From contig CM066727.1 of NCBI GenBank assembly GCA_033961575.1, positions 148,909,434 to 148,973,433 on the forward strand: a stretch of 64,000 bases of DNA, written 5' to 3'. The translations under genes and the position numbers were made by a program. The notes under the pieces were generated by a model. The model did no database searches. It was given only the letters and a program-made list of their open reading frames with translations, and was not told where the DNA came from. Position 1 is the stretch's first letter; the number at the start of each line of letters is the position of its first letter. This DNA is from Aselliscus stoliczkanus. Lineage: Eukaryota > Chordata > Mammalia > Chiroptera > Hipposideridae. Shown piece by piece: positions 37,850-48,719 of the stretch.

Positions 37850-38560
37850 GAGCTAGTAGTGTGCTTGCATGTAGGCGTGCCCGTGCGTCTGGGAGAACAC
37901 GGGTGCGGGGTAGGTGGGTGGGAGAGCAGGTAGGGGGCGTCTGCAGGCGCGGAGCGAGCCTCACGGGAAGGAAGACTGCGCGGCAGGACGCAGTGACGAT
38001 GACGCCGGACGTGGTGACGTCGCGCGCAGGCTGCAGCGGGGGGCGGACTCTGGGCCTTTATTCCCCTTCTGATTTTCCCCCTCCCCCCTTTTCTCCCTTT
38101 CCGGGTTTGGTTCCCCCCTTTTCTCCCCCTCTCCCCCCTCCTTCCCAAGCCCCTTTCCCCTCCCCCGCCCCAGTCCCCCAAGCTTCCCAGCCCCGGGCCC
38201 TGGGGGAACCCACGCTGAGAAGAACCCGCCCCCAGAAGCGCGCCGCCGCCGCCGGCCGTCGGGGCCGAGCCGCAGCCGAGCGGCCGTGGGCCCGGGCGGC
38301 GGGCGGAGACGCGGGCGCCCTCCCCGCTACGGCCCGCGTGAGGTGAGGCCACCTCCCGGCCAAGGGGGCGGCGGCGCGGGCGGCCCGTGGGGAGGGGGCG
38401 TGGCGGGCGGGCGGAGGCCCCCGGCCTGGGTTCCCCGCGCTGGAGCTGCCTGGGCCGGGGGCGGTGGGACGGGGCCGGAGCCTCCCGGGAAGGACGCCCC
38501 GAGCGGGCGCGGGGTGGAGGCGGGGGCTGCTGCTACCTGTGGCCTGTGCGGGGGAACCTA
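37850..38560 (+). promoter_or_regulatory. R3HDM2: CpG island, probable R3HDM2 promoter
   Basis: CpG-dense block with TGACG half-sites at 37994, 38000 and 38015 (the last TGACGTCG), then a long pyrimidine tract (38070-38175) and a GC-rich 5' exon. Synteny with human (R3HDM2 next to INHBC, divergent) names the gene. The sequence itself shows only a CpG-island promoter. Confidence 0.65.
38180..38342 (+). other. R3HDM2: Probable R3HDM2 non-coding exon 1
   Basis: GC-rich sequence AGAAGCGCGCCGCCGCC through GGCCCGCGTGAG, then a good donor GTGAGGCC at 38343. The start is approximate. No coding exon of this gene lies in the window; everything after this should be intron 1. Confidence 0.5.
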
Positions 38561-39635
38561 AAAATGGTTGCGCCCTGGTCGTGCTTCGGGGGTGAACCAG
38601 CTCCATGTGTGTCCTGGGTCCCCGTTTTCCTTCGGGCATTGGACAAATGGGAGGGGACGGTGTTGGGAATCACGTCGGTGTCCGAGTTTAGTAGAGGACA
38701 GGGATTTGAGTCGGAACATACAGAGAGCTGTTTCTGGAGCTTAAAAGTTGGGCCTACTCGAAGCTCATAACTCACTCGAGCCTCTGAAAACTCTTCTCGA
38801 TTTCGGTTTCCTGCAGAGCCAAAAATTTTCAACATTTGTGACCGTTAGCCTAGGAATGCCACAGAATGTGTGTTTACTTAAAGTGAATTGTTCTTGGATC
38901 ATGATGAGAAGTGACCAATAACACACAGCCCCAGAGCCTCATTAAAACCAAAGAAAGGTGTGGAAAAATGTAAATTAGATCCCAGTGGGATGAATGTTCT
39001 TGTATATATATTTTTTCAAATAGACTTAACTAAAATTGAGAGTCCTGGCTGACGTTGGTAGGCCACATGGAGACTGGGAAAGAGGGAGGTGACGGGTTCC
39101 ACCTAATATCACGAATTCCTAGCATTTTATTGTATTTTGGGCTAGTCATATTGGCACTTGAATTAGTTTTGTGGCTCCAGGTTTTTACTCATTGTGTTGT
39201 TTGTTTTCTTCAATATTTCCCTTATTTTGCCTTTGTGGGCCTGGAGCATCAAGGCAAAAACAGTTTCGTGGCAGAAAGTGGTAGGTTAGGTTAATTCAGT
39301 TCACTTATTTGTCGTGTTCTTCTTCTCCTGTTGCAGTTCTTCACAGGATTGAGAGAACTGAGAACCTTTCTTGAAGTCTGATGAACTGTCAGTAAAAGTT
39401 AATTTTCAGAGTTGCAGTTCTAGGTGTTTCTATGACCAATATATGAGCTATACTGTAGATCTCTACAATTTAAAATAAAATTAAAAACATTTGAATGTAC
39501 AAAAATAGAGTGCCTGATATATTTTGAATGGAAAAGGAGTTAGAAGAGGAGATGGCTTCCTTTCCCTCTCTGAATAAAAATCATAGACTTTACAGTTGCC
39601 TTGAAAGCTCGAGCTCTGTAGTGCACTTTTGCCCC
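38343..39635 (+). other. R3HDM2 intron 1, start; no further exon recognised
   Basis: CpG-rich to about 38620, then ordinary AT-rich intron. I see no exon or named repeat here. Confidence 0.4.
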
Positions 39636-39639
39636 CAAT

Positions 39640-40045
39640 ATAAGCTCTGGTCTTCTGGCTGTCCCTTGGGCACACCAGGCACACTTCTGCCTCAGGACCT
39701 GCGCACTTATTCCCTGGATCTTCCTGGATCGCCATTTCCTTGTGAAGCTGCACAGCCTTAGAACCTCAGGTCGTCTGTCAAATGTTACCCTAACAGTGAC
39801 ATTTCTTGGGCTATCTAAATTGCAAAGCTCCTCCCCACATACATTTACTTAACTCTCCAATCCCACTTCTCTGCTTTATTTTTCTCCTTACCCCTTATCA
39901 ACTTATACAATATGTTTAGTCTCCCGCATTAGAAAATAAGTTTCATGAGGGCGGATAGTCCTGTTTTGTTAATTGCTATATCCTCAGCACTGAGCATAGC
40001 ACTTGACCTGCATTTGGTGCTCAACAAATTTGTTGACTGTGAATA
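39640..40045 (+). mobile_element. L2 LINE fragment
   Basis: GGGCACACCAGGCACACTTC, TAAGTTTCATGAGGGCGGAT, TGCTATATCCTCAGCACTGA and GGTGCTCAACAAATTTGTTG form a classic L2 3' end. Confidence 0.85.
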
Positions 40046-40071
40046 GGTAAAGAAGAGTTTTAGTTTTAAAT

Positions 40072-40217
40072 GTTTTTTGTTTTGTTTTGTTTTAGCTGAG
40101 CCATCCTGCCACTTGTTGGCAGCTCAGCGGCAGCTCAGGGCATCAAATTGCTGTTGCTCAGAGCTCAGCTCGCACTCCTGATTGAGCTCTTAACCAACTG
40201 AGCCACTCGGCCGGCCC
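40072..40217 (-). mobile_element. tRNA-derived SINE, CTCAGTTGGTTAAGAGCTC subfamily
   Basis: Antisense copy of the variant with head GAGTGGCTCAGTTGGTTAAG and a short body ending in GGCTCAGCTAAAAC. An imperfect duplication of GAGTTTTAGTTTTAAA flanks it. Confidence 0.9.
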
Positions 40218-40219
40218 AG

Positions 40220-42320
40220 GAGTTTTATTTTTAAACTCTCTTGTTGTGAATTTCTGATCATGATTGGTTGTCCTTGAAGGTGTGGAATAGATTTTCACTA
40301 GGATTTTGTAGGTACTCATTGGAAGAAATTGAGATTTTTTTTTTTCTTTTCTGTCAGTTGTCACATTTTTCTTTTGGCAGGTTTTGAGCTTTCAGGTCAT
40401 TGAATGAAAGCACTTTGAAAGCAGAGAGGATGGAGTGTAGGGAATCTTTGGTATTGGTGGTCTTAGAGAAGATTATCTCAGATCTGATGTGGCTAGATTT
40501 TTACCTACTGTTTCAGGCTCTTCCCTTGAGGTTTGGTCACATCCGTGATGAGACAAATACCACCATCCTTACTTCTTTGGCCCCAGAGAGCTGAGCAAGC
40601 TGGTTCCACTTTGAATTTTTCAGTAGACCTAAGATGTAATATTTATAATCTAGGTTGTATAGGGTAGATTTTTTTCCCCCCATTCATGTGGAGGCAGTTG
40701 AGCTCAAAAACCATAGGAATAGCTTTCTCTAGTGTTCGGTTCTGGGAAACATTTGATACTTTTTTTTCACAAATCTATTTTGGGGGGCATTTTTAGCAAC
40801 TAAATTCTATAAAGTTTGAGGATCAAAAGGAGCAGGCCCCCTGAGTTCTGTGGATTATACTTCATTTATTTTTTTATTTCTTGTTTCTTCATTGGTGCAT
40901 TTGTTACCTTCATTGACCTTCTGGCCAGAGTGGCCTGGATGAGATTTCTCTTTGGGTTTGGGGCAGTCCTGGTCACTGTTTTCCAGCTTAGGGTGAGGTA
41001 GTGCTTTTAACACTTTGTGGTAATGCTGGTGACAAAGCCTAAGGTTTTTGCTTAAACCTTTGCCAGGACTTTGAAAGTTGCCAGGCCAATGAGAGAATGG
41101 TTTGTGGGTGGGAGGTAGAAGAATTGGGGATCTGTTGGACTGGATCTGGTTCAGATATTATTAGTGTAAAGAAGAGCCTCAGAAGTATATTAGTAGTTCT
41201 CATTTTGTGAATAATTTCTGACGTAATTTAGTCAGATTGATAAAAGCTTCTACCAAACTCCTGTTGTCTCCTTTTAAAACCTTTCATAAAGTTTTTAGGA
41301 ACTCTTCCTCAAGCCTCAGAAATAAACATTTCCATGCATGTTCTCACCTCTTATTGATAACTGCTGAGTACTGACAATGGTTTAAGTGTAGGTAATGGTT
41401 TCTGAATGAAGCAGTGCTTATTCCTGTGCCAGATCTCTTCATGAACTCAAGGAAGTTTTCAGGAAAAAGATTTTGGGGAAGGGATAAAATGTTGCATTGT
41501 AGTTACATGGTCGCAGGAATTGCAGAGGAGAGAATTTTGTAAAACTGTGTGTGTGTGTTTAAGATATTTCTATGCCTCCTTGTAATATTGGATAAGGGAC
41601 TCTGAGTGTACCTCTGTGGAATGTGCTGCCAACTTACAATAGGACAAATAACTGGACTCATGACTTGAATATGTGTGCATGAATACAGTTGGTGGGTCTA
41701 ATTTTAGAGACCTTCTTCATACACAGTGGCCTCAGTAGTTTCCTCCAGCTGTATCCTTCTCACTCTGTGTAGAAAACATTCCATTTAATAGTGTTTTAGT
41801 GGTTAACTTTTGATTACCGTGGTTGCCAATTTAGCAGTGTAGCACCTGTTCCGTCTCTCCAATGAAGTCACTGTCCATTCCTTCTTAAGTTTGAGTTTAT
41901 TTCTGAAAACAGATATAGAAAGATTTCATAACCGTAATTTGTTTTGACTCCTCTTTGAGTTCCCTTAGATTTCCTTAACATATATCTGTTTTCTCCAAGC
42001 ACTTAAAAAATTGAGGTTGAAAGCGCTTAATTATGATAATCTGCAGTGATTTCATCATTTTTACCTGGAATGTATGAAAGGAAGATTCTGGGATGCTTCT
42101 TAAATCCAGGTGTTCTCTTTGCTTTTCTGCAAGATCTTTTGTGAATTGTTCAGTCTGGGTGTTTGAGCCCATACTGGGAAAGCTGTTTCCCAGAGTGCTT
42201 TAAGAAGAAAGACCTGATCAAATTGGAAATCTTCAGCCTAGAAATGAGCAAGGGTAAGGAGAAAAGGTGCAAAAGCTTCAGTCAGTCATGTCTCTCAATA
42301 GTCAAAACACTTTTTGTATT
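40220..42320. other. R3HDM2 intron stretch, nothing recognised
   Basis: AT-rich intron sequence with a (TG)n run near 41548. I could not support an exon, RNA gene or named repeat. Confidence 0.4.
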
Positions 42321-42323
42321 TTT

Positions 42324-42766
42324 TTTAAAGATTTTATTGGGGAATTGGGGGAGGGGAACAGCATTGGGGAATCGGGGAAGGGGAACAGACAAGTTACTGT
42401 CCTTTTGTTCTTCAGTCTAGTTGTGGAGGACGTTGCTTCACTGGCCCATGTTGGTATCATCATTGCGCTCTTCCCCGGTGAGGCAGATCGGTCGCTGGCC
42501 TCTGGATGGTCGCTCACCTCGGCTATTGGCAGCTCACGCTGGCAGCCAGCCGCTCATGCTGGCTGCCGGCCACTCACTGTAGCCTATGGCAGCACACGGC
42601 AGCAGGGGCTGGAGCCTACACTGCCACTGGGGCTTGCAGCCCAGCTCCAGGTGGAGCTGCCATTAGCGGTAGAGGGCAGTGTCACTGGCCCTCATATGTG
42701 GGATCCGAACTGGGGCCGCTGGCGTCCCAAGCCAGCTCTTAACCAGTGCACCACTTGGCCGGCCCA
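42324..42766 (-). mobile_element. Long-form tRNA-derived SINE, antisense
   Basis: AAAGATTTTATTGGGGAATT through CTTGGCCGGCCCA. The 15-bp duplication ACTTTTTGTATTTTT lies at 42309-42323 and 42767-42781. Confidence 0.95.
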
Positions 42767-42781
42767 ACTTTTTGTATTTTT

Positions 42782-44325
42782 GAAGGATTTTTTAATTCTG
42801 TTTCTCTTTAGTTTGTTAATCACAAAAGCATCAAAAATCTTTTCATTTCCTTTAATTGCTTACTTACTTATCACATTGTGACTTTTCTAAATTGTCAAAG
42901 ACTTTGATTTTTCCTGGTAAGTAATTTCCTGGTAAGTAAGACCTTTCTGGGTGTTTTCTTGCGGAAAAAAAAATGAAGCTAGTTGTTAAGTGTTCTCTTC
43001 CCTAACTTAGACCAATGTTCTGATTATTTCATTTATCTATAGGCATTAATAGTATGTATATTTTTAAATACATACATCAAAGACCTCAGAATCTTTTGCA
43101 AACAAGTAAAAACTATAATTTTGTGCCCATATAATTATTCTGAGGTCCCAAAAGATCTCAACTTAAGTCCTAATCCTATAGAGCTAAAAGTGTAGAGAGA
43201 ATCAGCAGGGTTTAAGAGAACTCAGTTTAATCAGTTTATTTCTAGTTGCTTTTTGTTGATTATTAGCCTGTAGTGGGAAAAGAAAAAGAAAAACTGGTCT
43301 GCAGGCTAGTCAAGTTCTATCTTGATTTTTTGAAGGTATTTTTGCTCCCACTATTAGTCTTTTGTACAGTTCTTGTCTAATGTAGAGAATAGACAGTTTT
43401 CATTTCATTAACTTGTTTCCTCTGCCACTTGCTCCATTATCTTCCTTGTGTGGATGCTTTTGGTATATTTCATGGTGATAACATTTGTGCTGCAGTGTTT
43501 ATTATTAATAATGATCAAAACCATATTTCATAATTGCAAAGTACTTTTCTCTTTCCTAAAAGCTCATTGGACCTTAAAGTGCTGTCAACATTTACATTAA
43601 AATACTAGATTTTCCAAATATGCAGTTCATATTTTTTGTGGGGGCAGTGTTTGTGTTGCATATGTCAATTGCAAGAATTTATACATGGTTTTGGCATGTG
43701 AGCAGCATTATGGGCATCAGGTAGTTCTTCATGCCTTGGAGAAAGGTGGTTCAAATGTGTGAAAGTTTCTTTCTGTAAGCTTCATAACAGAATTAGTAGG
43801 AAAGTAATCAAGGCAGTGAGAATCCAGACTTAATAATGGATATATTTGAAATACATTTTGTCCCTATACTCACATATTGTTCTTTCTCCTTAACCTTGCC
43901 TTGTGATTCTGGGGGAAAAGAGAAGAAAACTTTGGATGGTAACCAGCTGCTAACTTCCAGGAAACAGTGTGGTATGGATGGGTAGCAGGTGATTGTATAC
44001 CTAAGTGACTAAGTGGTCACTTAGTGTTTCTAGCGCTGTTGGTGGAGGCAGCTGCTAGCAGCCTTCCAAATCAATTGAAAGAACATAATGGACCTTGTCG
44101 TTAGGCTTAATGGACCCATTTTCATCATTATTTGGTTTCTCTGCAGCTTTTGTCACTGTTGATCCTTTTTCTTGAAGTGTTTCAGTGATACGACTTCTTT
44201 TCTACTCTCATTCCTGGCTCTTTTTCTCCTGCTTATCCCTTAAATGTGTATTTTCCTTGAGGTTTCTGTTGTATTCTCTCTCTTTACCTCTGATTCTTAA
44301 ACCTTAACAGCATAAACATCTTTTG
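42782..44325. other. R3HDM2 intron stretch, nothing recognised
   Basis: AT-rich sequence. The tandem CCTGGTAAGTAATTT/CCTGGTAAGTAAGAC pair at 42914-42943 is a small local duplication. No gene was seen. Confidence 0.4.
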
Positions 44326-44812
44326 GAGAATTTGTTAAGAATGTGGCTTATGAAAGCCTTTATGATCTGGCCCCTGCCAGACTCTGACCTACCTCATACC
44401 ACACTTTTCCTAACCTTGCTATTCCCTATCCATAGTGGCTTTTTTCTGCCCCAGGGCCTTTGTGCTTGTAGTTCATTCTGCCTGAAATGCTATTCTCCTA
44501 GATTTTCACCTGACTAACCTCTTCTCATTATTCAAGTCACAGCTCAGATGATTCCTCCATAGACCTTTCCTGACCATCTTATTCAAAATAGTTAACCACC
44601 CCTTTGTGCTTCATCACATTCCTCTTAACATCTCCATAGCACTTACCGCTATCTTAAGTTATCTTGTTTGTTTTCCTATCTGTAGTCTGGCTCACACCTA
44701 GAACTTAAACCCTATGAGAACAAGGACCTTATTTATTTTATAACTGCTATATTCTTAGTGCCTGGAATAGTAACTTGGCACACACTTATTGAATGAATGA
44801 ATGAATGAAATG
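44325..44812 (+). mobile_element. L2 LINE 3' end
   Basis: CTTTATGATCTGGCCCCTGC, CCAGGGCCTTTGTGCTTGTA, AGACCTTTCCTGACCATCTT and a terminal (GAAT)n form a well-kept L2 3' end. Confidence 0.9.
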
Positions 44813-44815
44813 TGG

Positions 44816-44938
44816 GATTCTGGGTCTTATTCCCAGAGATTTTGATTTAGTAGGCTTGGGGTGGAGCCTAGGAATTTGTATTTTAACAAACATTCAAGGT
44901 GAGTTGTCTTGGAGGATTTGAAAAACATTGCTCTACAC
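44816..44938 (+). mobile_element. MER5A-type hAT fragment
   Basis: CCCAGAGATTTTGATTTAGT then GCTTGGGGTGGAGCC, TTTGTATTTTAACAAACATT and the end AAAAACATTGCTCT follow MER5A. Confidence 0.75.
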
Positions 44939-44944
44939 AGTCTG

Positions 44945-45640
44945 TTAGTCTCAGCCACCCTGATGGCCTCACTTAGCATCTATTACTACAAGCTGACAAT
45001 TTGTCAGTCTCTTTTCTCCAGTTCTCATTTCTTGCCTTAGCTCTAGGCTTGGTGATTCAGTGGTCTCTTAAACCTCCATTTGACTGTCATACAGCACCTC
45101 AAATTCAACATGACCAAAGCAAAAATAATTTTTCATGGAAATGAATCCTGTCTGAGTTCTTTTTTCTGTTAATGATGCCACCTAGTTGCATAAGCCAGAA
45201 ACCTGAATGTGATACTTGAGTCCTTTTTAACATCAGTAATCCTCAAGTTATGTAGATTCTTTTTTTTTTTGAGGGCAGTGTCACTGGCCCTCATATGTAG
45301 AACCTGAACCGGGGCCGCTGGCTTCCCAAGCCAGCGCTTAACCACTGCATCACTTGGCCGGCCCAACATTGCTACTTTTATAGTTCTGGAAACTATCTCC
45401 TCTCATCTAGAGAACTGTAATGGCTTTTAACTAGCCTTCCTGCCTGAGTCTTGCTTTTAGTCTTTTTTTTAGTCCTGTACCCTTTAGCCAAAGAAAAGTA
45501 AATCTGTTATTTTCTCCTGCTTAAAACCTTTTAATGTCTTCTTGTTGCTCCCAGTACTCTTTTTTTTAAATATCTTGTTGCTTTACCTCACCTGCATTAT
45601 ATTTTCTGTTTCCCCTTTGCTTTCAGGGTTAGGCTTCAGC
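44945..45640 (+). mobile_element. L2-like sequence (interrupted by a SINE)
   Basis: CACCTCAAATTCAACATGACC, CTGTAATGGCTTTTAACTAG and CTCCTGCTTAAAACCTTTTA follow the order of an internal L2 segment. Confidence 0.55.
45260..45364 (-). mobile_element. Short tRNA-derived SINE, antisense
   Basis: Poly-T, GAGGGCAGTGTCACTGGCCC and reversed head ending CTTGGCCGGCCC. Confidence 0.93.
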
Positions 45641-45761
45641 TACAGATTAATTACTTGTTTTTTCACTCTTCCAATTTCAACTTGACTTTAGGATACACCA
45701 TTGTTTCCCCGGGACGTCTGTCTACCCCAAAACAGCAAAAACAAAAATGCTCACTGGTTTA

Positions 45762-45919
45762 GGGGCCGGCCAAGTGGCTCAGTTGGTTAAGAGTTCGCTC
45801 AAGAGTGCGAGCTGAGCTCTGAGCAGCAGCAGTTCGATGCCCAGCCCGAGCTGAGCTGCTGCTGAGCTGCCAATAGGTGGCAGGATGGCTCAGCTAAAAA
45901 CAAAACAAAACAATATAAA
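45762..45919 (+). mobile_element. tRNA-derived SINE, CTCAGTTGGTTAAGAG subfamily
   Basis: Head GGCCGGCCAAGTGGCTCAGT, CAAGAGTGCGAGCTGAGCTC and tail AAAACAAAACAAAAC. The 12-bp duplication AAAAATGCTCAC lies at 45743-45754 and 45920-45931. Confidence 0.93.
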
Positions 45920-46229
45920 AAAAATGCTCACGGTTTGACTATCATGTTCTGGAACCCTTTCAGGGTATCCCAAGCCTCTCATTTTGTTTGCCTCTTTTGA
46001 ACCAGTATCCACAAAGGTGGGTTCCCCTTTGTCTTTACCTTACTGTATTTCCCTCTGTACATTTCATTCTGAGTTTCTGCTCACACTAAAGTTAAATTTT
46101 CTAGGATCGTGATCTCTTCCTGTGCCGGAAGAGCTCTCTAGAGCATATGATTATCATCTTATTCCCCAAATAGCTGTAAGGAAAAGAGTAAGAAAGAACT
46201 AGATGACATGAGGCTATGTTCTAGAGGTA

Positions 46230-46903
46230 TACAGAGAGTGCCCCAAAAATGTATACACATTTTTTTTTTTAAAGATTTTATTGGGGAATCGGGGAAGGGG
46301 AACAGACAAGTTGCTGTCCTTTTTGTTCTTCAGTCCAGTTGTAGAGAACTTCGCTTCACTGGCCCATGGTGGTATTATGATCATTGTGCTCTTTCCGGCT
46401 GAGGCACATCAGTCGCCGGCCATTGGATGGCCGCTCACGGTGACTCACGGCCGCTCATGCCAGCTGCCAGCCACTCATGTAGCTTACAGCAGCCCACCGC
46501 AGCCCCACTGCAGCCTACACCGTCGCCGGTGACTCATGGCAACCCAACTCCAGGTTGAGTTGTTGTTCACCATTTTAGCTATAGAAGCTGCAGCGTCACT
46601 GACCTATGTGGGATCCGAACCAGTGGCCCTGCTGCTCAGAGCTCGCTCTCCCAAGCCAACTCTTAACCAATGAGCTACTCGGCCGGCCCTGTATACACAT
46701 TTTAAGAAAGGAAAACTATTAAAATTGTAATAATATATACCAATAACAAAAGAGGAATACAAGTCACGTTTGACTTCTGCAATTAGAAGAGGTGCTCAAA
46801 GTGGTTACCATCAACATCCAGACACTTCTGATTACGGTGAACTGCTGCTTGAGCAATGTTGACCAAAGTGTCCACTTCTATACATTTTTTTGGCTCCCCG
46901 ATA
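46230..46903 (-). mobile_element. Internally deleted mariner-like element, split by a SINE
   Basis: Ends GAGTGCCCCAAAAATGTATA (left) and, reversed, GGGGAGCCAAAAAAATGTAT (right) are related inverted repeats flanked by TA. On the - strand, 46873-46784 translates to the transposase C-terminus (CLDVDGNHFEHLF then stop). Almost all of the rest of the gene is gone. Its ends differ from those of the 62826 element, so it is a separate family. Confidence 0.75.
46264..46689 (-). mobile_element. Long-form tRNA-derived SINE inside a mariner end
   Basis: AAAGATTTTATTGGGGAATC through CTCGGCCGGCCC. A perfect 14-bp duplication TGTATACACATTTT lies at 46250-46263 and 46690-46703, and is itself part of the mariner inverted repeat. 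Confidence 0.95.
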
Positions 46904-46924
46904 TGTTCTAGATTGTAGATTGTG

Positions 46925-47046
46925 GTTTTTTTTTGTTTTGTTTTGTTTTTTTGAGGGCACTGTCACTGGCCCTCATATGTGGGACCCGAACCGGGGCCGC
47001 TGGCTTCCCAAGCCAGCGCTTAACCACTGCGCCACTCGGCTGGCCC
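46925..47046 (-). mobile_element. Short tRNA-derived SINE, antisense
   Basis: Poly-T with TTTTG units, GAGGGCACTGTCACTGGCCC and reversed head ending CACTCGGCTGGCCC. AGATTGTG-like flanks suggest a duplication. Confidence 0.93.
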
Positions 47047-47332
47047 TAGATTGTGATTTTTGCCAATTGTTTTTCTCTTCCTAGCTAACACCATACCCAA
47101 GAGAGATCATTGTTCAAGTTTTGATTTGGGCCAAAGCTATACTAAGGCCAATAGCTGAACTTCTGAACTAAGTTTTTGCCCTTGCTGCCTATATCATCAA
47201 AGTTTTACCTTTGCCATTATGGAGGTATCTTCAGCCTTATGTTATTCCTCTTTCCGATTCTCCTTATTTTTGTTTCTGGGTTATTTGGTTTAAAATTTAT
47301 TTTTTGTGCGTTTTATTCTCCATCTTGTCAAT

Positions 47333-47449
47333 ATTTTTTTTCCCTTTCTTTTTTTGAGGGCAGTGTCACCGGCCCTCATACATGGGACCCGAACTGGGGC
47401 CGCTGGCTTCCCAAGCCAGCGCTTAACCACCATGCCACTCGGCTGGCAC
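47333..47449 (-). mobile_element. Short tRNA-derived SINE, antisense
   Basis: Poly-T, GAGGGCAGTGTCACCGGCCC and reversed head CACTCGGCTGGCA. Confidence 0.92.
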
Positions 47450-47850
47450 TGGCAGTATTTTTGACTATGAAGAAAGGGGAAGACTAAGAGGGTTTGCACT
47501 TGAAGTATTTTCCCTATATGATACTGCAGAAATATTGCTTCTTTCTTTTGAACCGAATGACTGTGATGGCTGAAAAATGAAGTTATTTGACTAGTAAGGA
47601 GGACTATTGATAGAATACAAACCTGTTCGGTTTCTGTGAGTCTTTGTGAGGGAGTAAAATCAGACCAATGCTTAAAACTTTGAATTTTTAACCTTGTTTG
47701 AAGTTCTCTGAGGCTTTGCTTGGTTAACCATTATTAATTCTGCTGAATCATTGTCTTTATATGTAAAACGGAGTTGATGGTCTGTTTCCTTTTAGCATAA
47801 AAGAAAACTGCCTTTTGGAGATATCTCTTAAGTTTAAGTGTAGTAACACT

Positions 47851-48460
47851 TTTTTTTTTTCTTTTAAAGATTTTATTGGGGAATTGGGGAAGGGACCAGC
47901 CAAGTTGTTCTTTAATCTTCACTGTGGAGGGTGCCAGTCGCCGTCTGGCTTCCCTTTGGCAGCTCATGACCTCTAAGCTCAGGACGCTGTGTTCAATCTT
48001 AGTTGTGGGTGGGCCTTGCCACCATCCCATGCAGGAGTCAAACCCAGAAGCCTTGTTGTTAATAAGAGCGCACACTCTATCCACTAAGCCATCCGGGCAG
48101 CGGTTCAAGGTGCCCAGCTCAAGCTCAAGATGCCTAGTTCAGTCTTAGTTGCAGGTGGGCATAGCCCACCATCGAACAGGCAATCTTGGTGTTACACCAG
48201 CCGAGCCATCCTGTCACCTTTTGGCAGCTCAGTGACAGCTCAGCTTGGGCGCAGTGTTCACTGGCCCATGTGGAAATAGAACCAACGGCCCTGTTGCTCA
48301 GAGCTTGAGCTCCAAACCAACTTTTTTTTTTTTTTAAAGTTTACAGCAGATGACAGTTTATTAGAGTAGAAAGTAACAGCTCTCAAAACGAGAGGGGGTC
48401 CCGACTGGGTTGCCCCCTCTAAGCCAACTCCTAACCAACTGAGCCACTTGGCTGGCCCCC
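47851..48460 (-). mobile_element. Ves-like composite SINE, antisense, with an insertion
   Basis: The long composite unit has two tRNA-like parts, joined by the Ves-type phrases TTCAATCTTAGTTGTGGGTG and AGTCTTAGTTGCAGGTGGGC. Its tail AAAGATTTTATTGGGGAATT is shared with the long-form SINE. The duplication TAGTAACA(C/T)T lies at 47841-47850 and 48461-48470. A foreign 95-bp piece interrupts it at 48322-48416. Confidence 0.88.
48322..48416 (-). mobile_element. Retroposed polyadenylated 3' end, retroviral R-like
   Basis: On the - strand this reads CCCCCTCTCGTTTTGAGAGC, then TACTCTAATAAACTGTCATC and, about 20 bases after AATAAA, a poly(A) tail. Flanks CTCCAAACCAAC and CTCTAAGCCAAC form a target duplication within the SINE. 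The pattern resembles the R region of a class I endogenous retrovirus. It is non-coding. Confidence 0.5.
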
Positions 48461-48600
48461 TAGTAACATTCCTTGATACATCTTTTGATTTAAAATGTAA
48501 AGACTTAAGACTGAACTTAATAGATTCGTAGGCTAGCTTCAATATCCTACTCCACCTAGGTTTAGCAGATAATACAGAAGAGGGACAAAGAGTTATCTGC

Positions 48601-48707
48601 AGGGCCGGCCGAGTGGCGCAGTGGTTAAGCGCTGGCTTGGGAAGCCAGCGGCCCCGGTTCAGGTCCCACATATGAGGGCCAGTGATACTGCCCTCAAAAA
48701 AAAAAAA
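48601..48707 (+). mobile_element. Short tRNA-derived SINE
   Basis: GGGCCGGCCGAGTGGCGCAG head and a 13-A tail. The 10-bp duplication AGTTATCTGC lies at 48591-48600 and 48708-48717. Confidence 0.95.
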
Positions 48708-48719
48708 AGTTATCTGCGG

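Noticed and set aside
37654..38352. Long - strand frame through the CpG island.
   Set aside because: GC-rich promoter DNA often lacks stops by chance. The peptide is low-complexity Pro/Arg/Gly and no splice structure fits.
42283..42881. About 200-codon + strand frame, and similar ones at 34513, 35432, 59626 and 60166.
   Set aside because: All are frames through the GC-rich body of the long SINE. The peptides repeat between copies only because the SINE does.
48601..48707. Possible tRNA gene, since the SINE head has A- and B-box-like sequences.
   Set aside because: The head does not fold into a full tRNA with matched acceptor stem. The same unit recurs over 25 times with poly(A) and target duplications, so it is a SINE.
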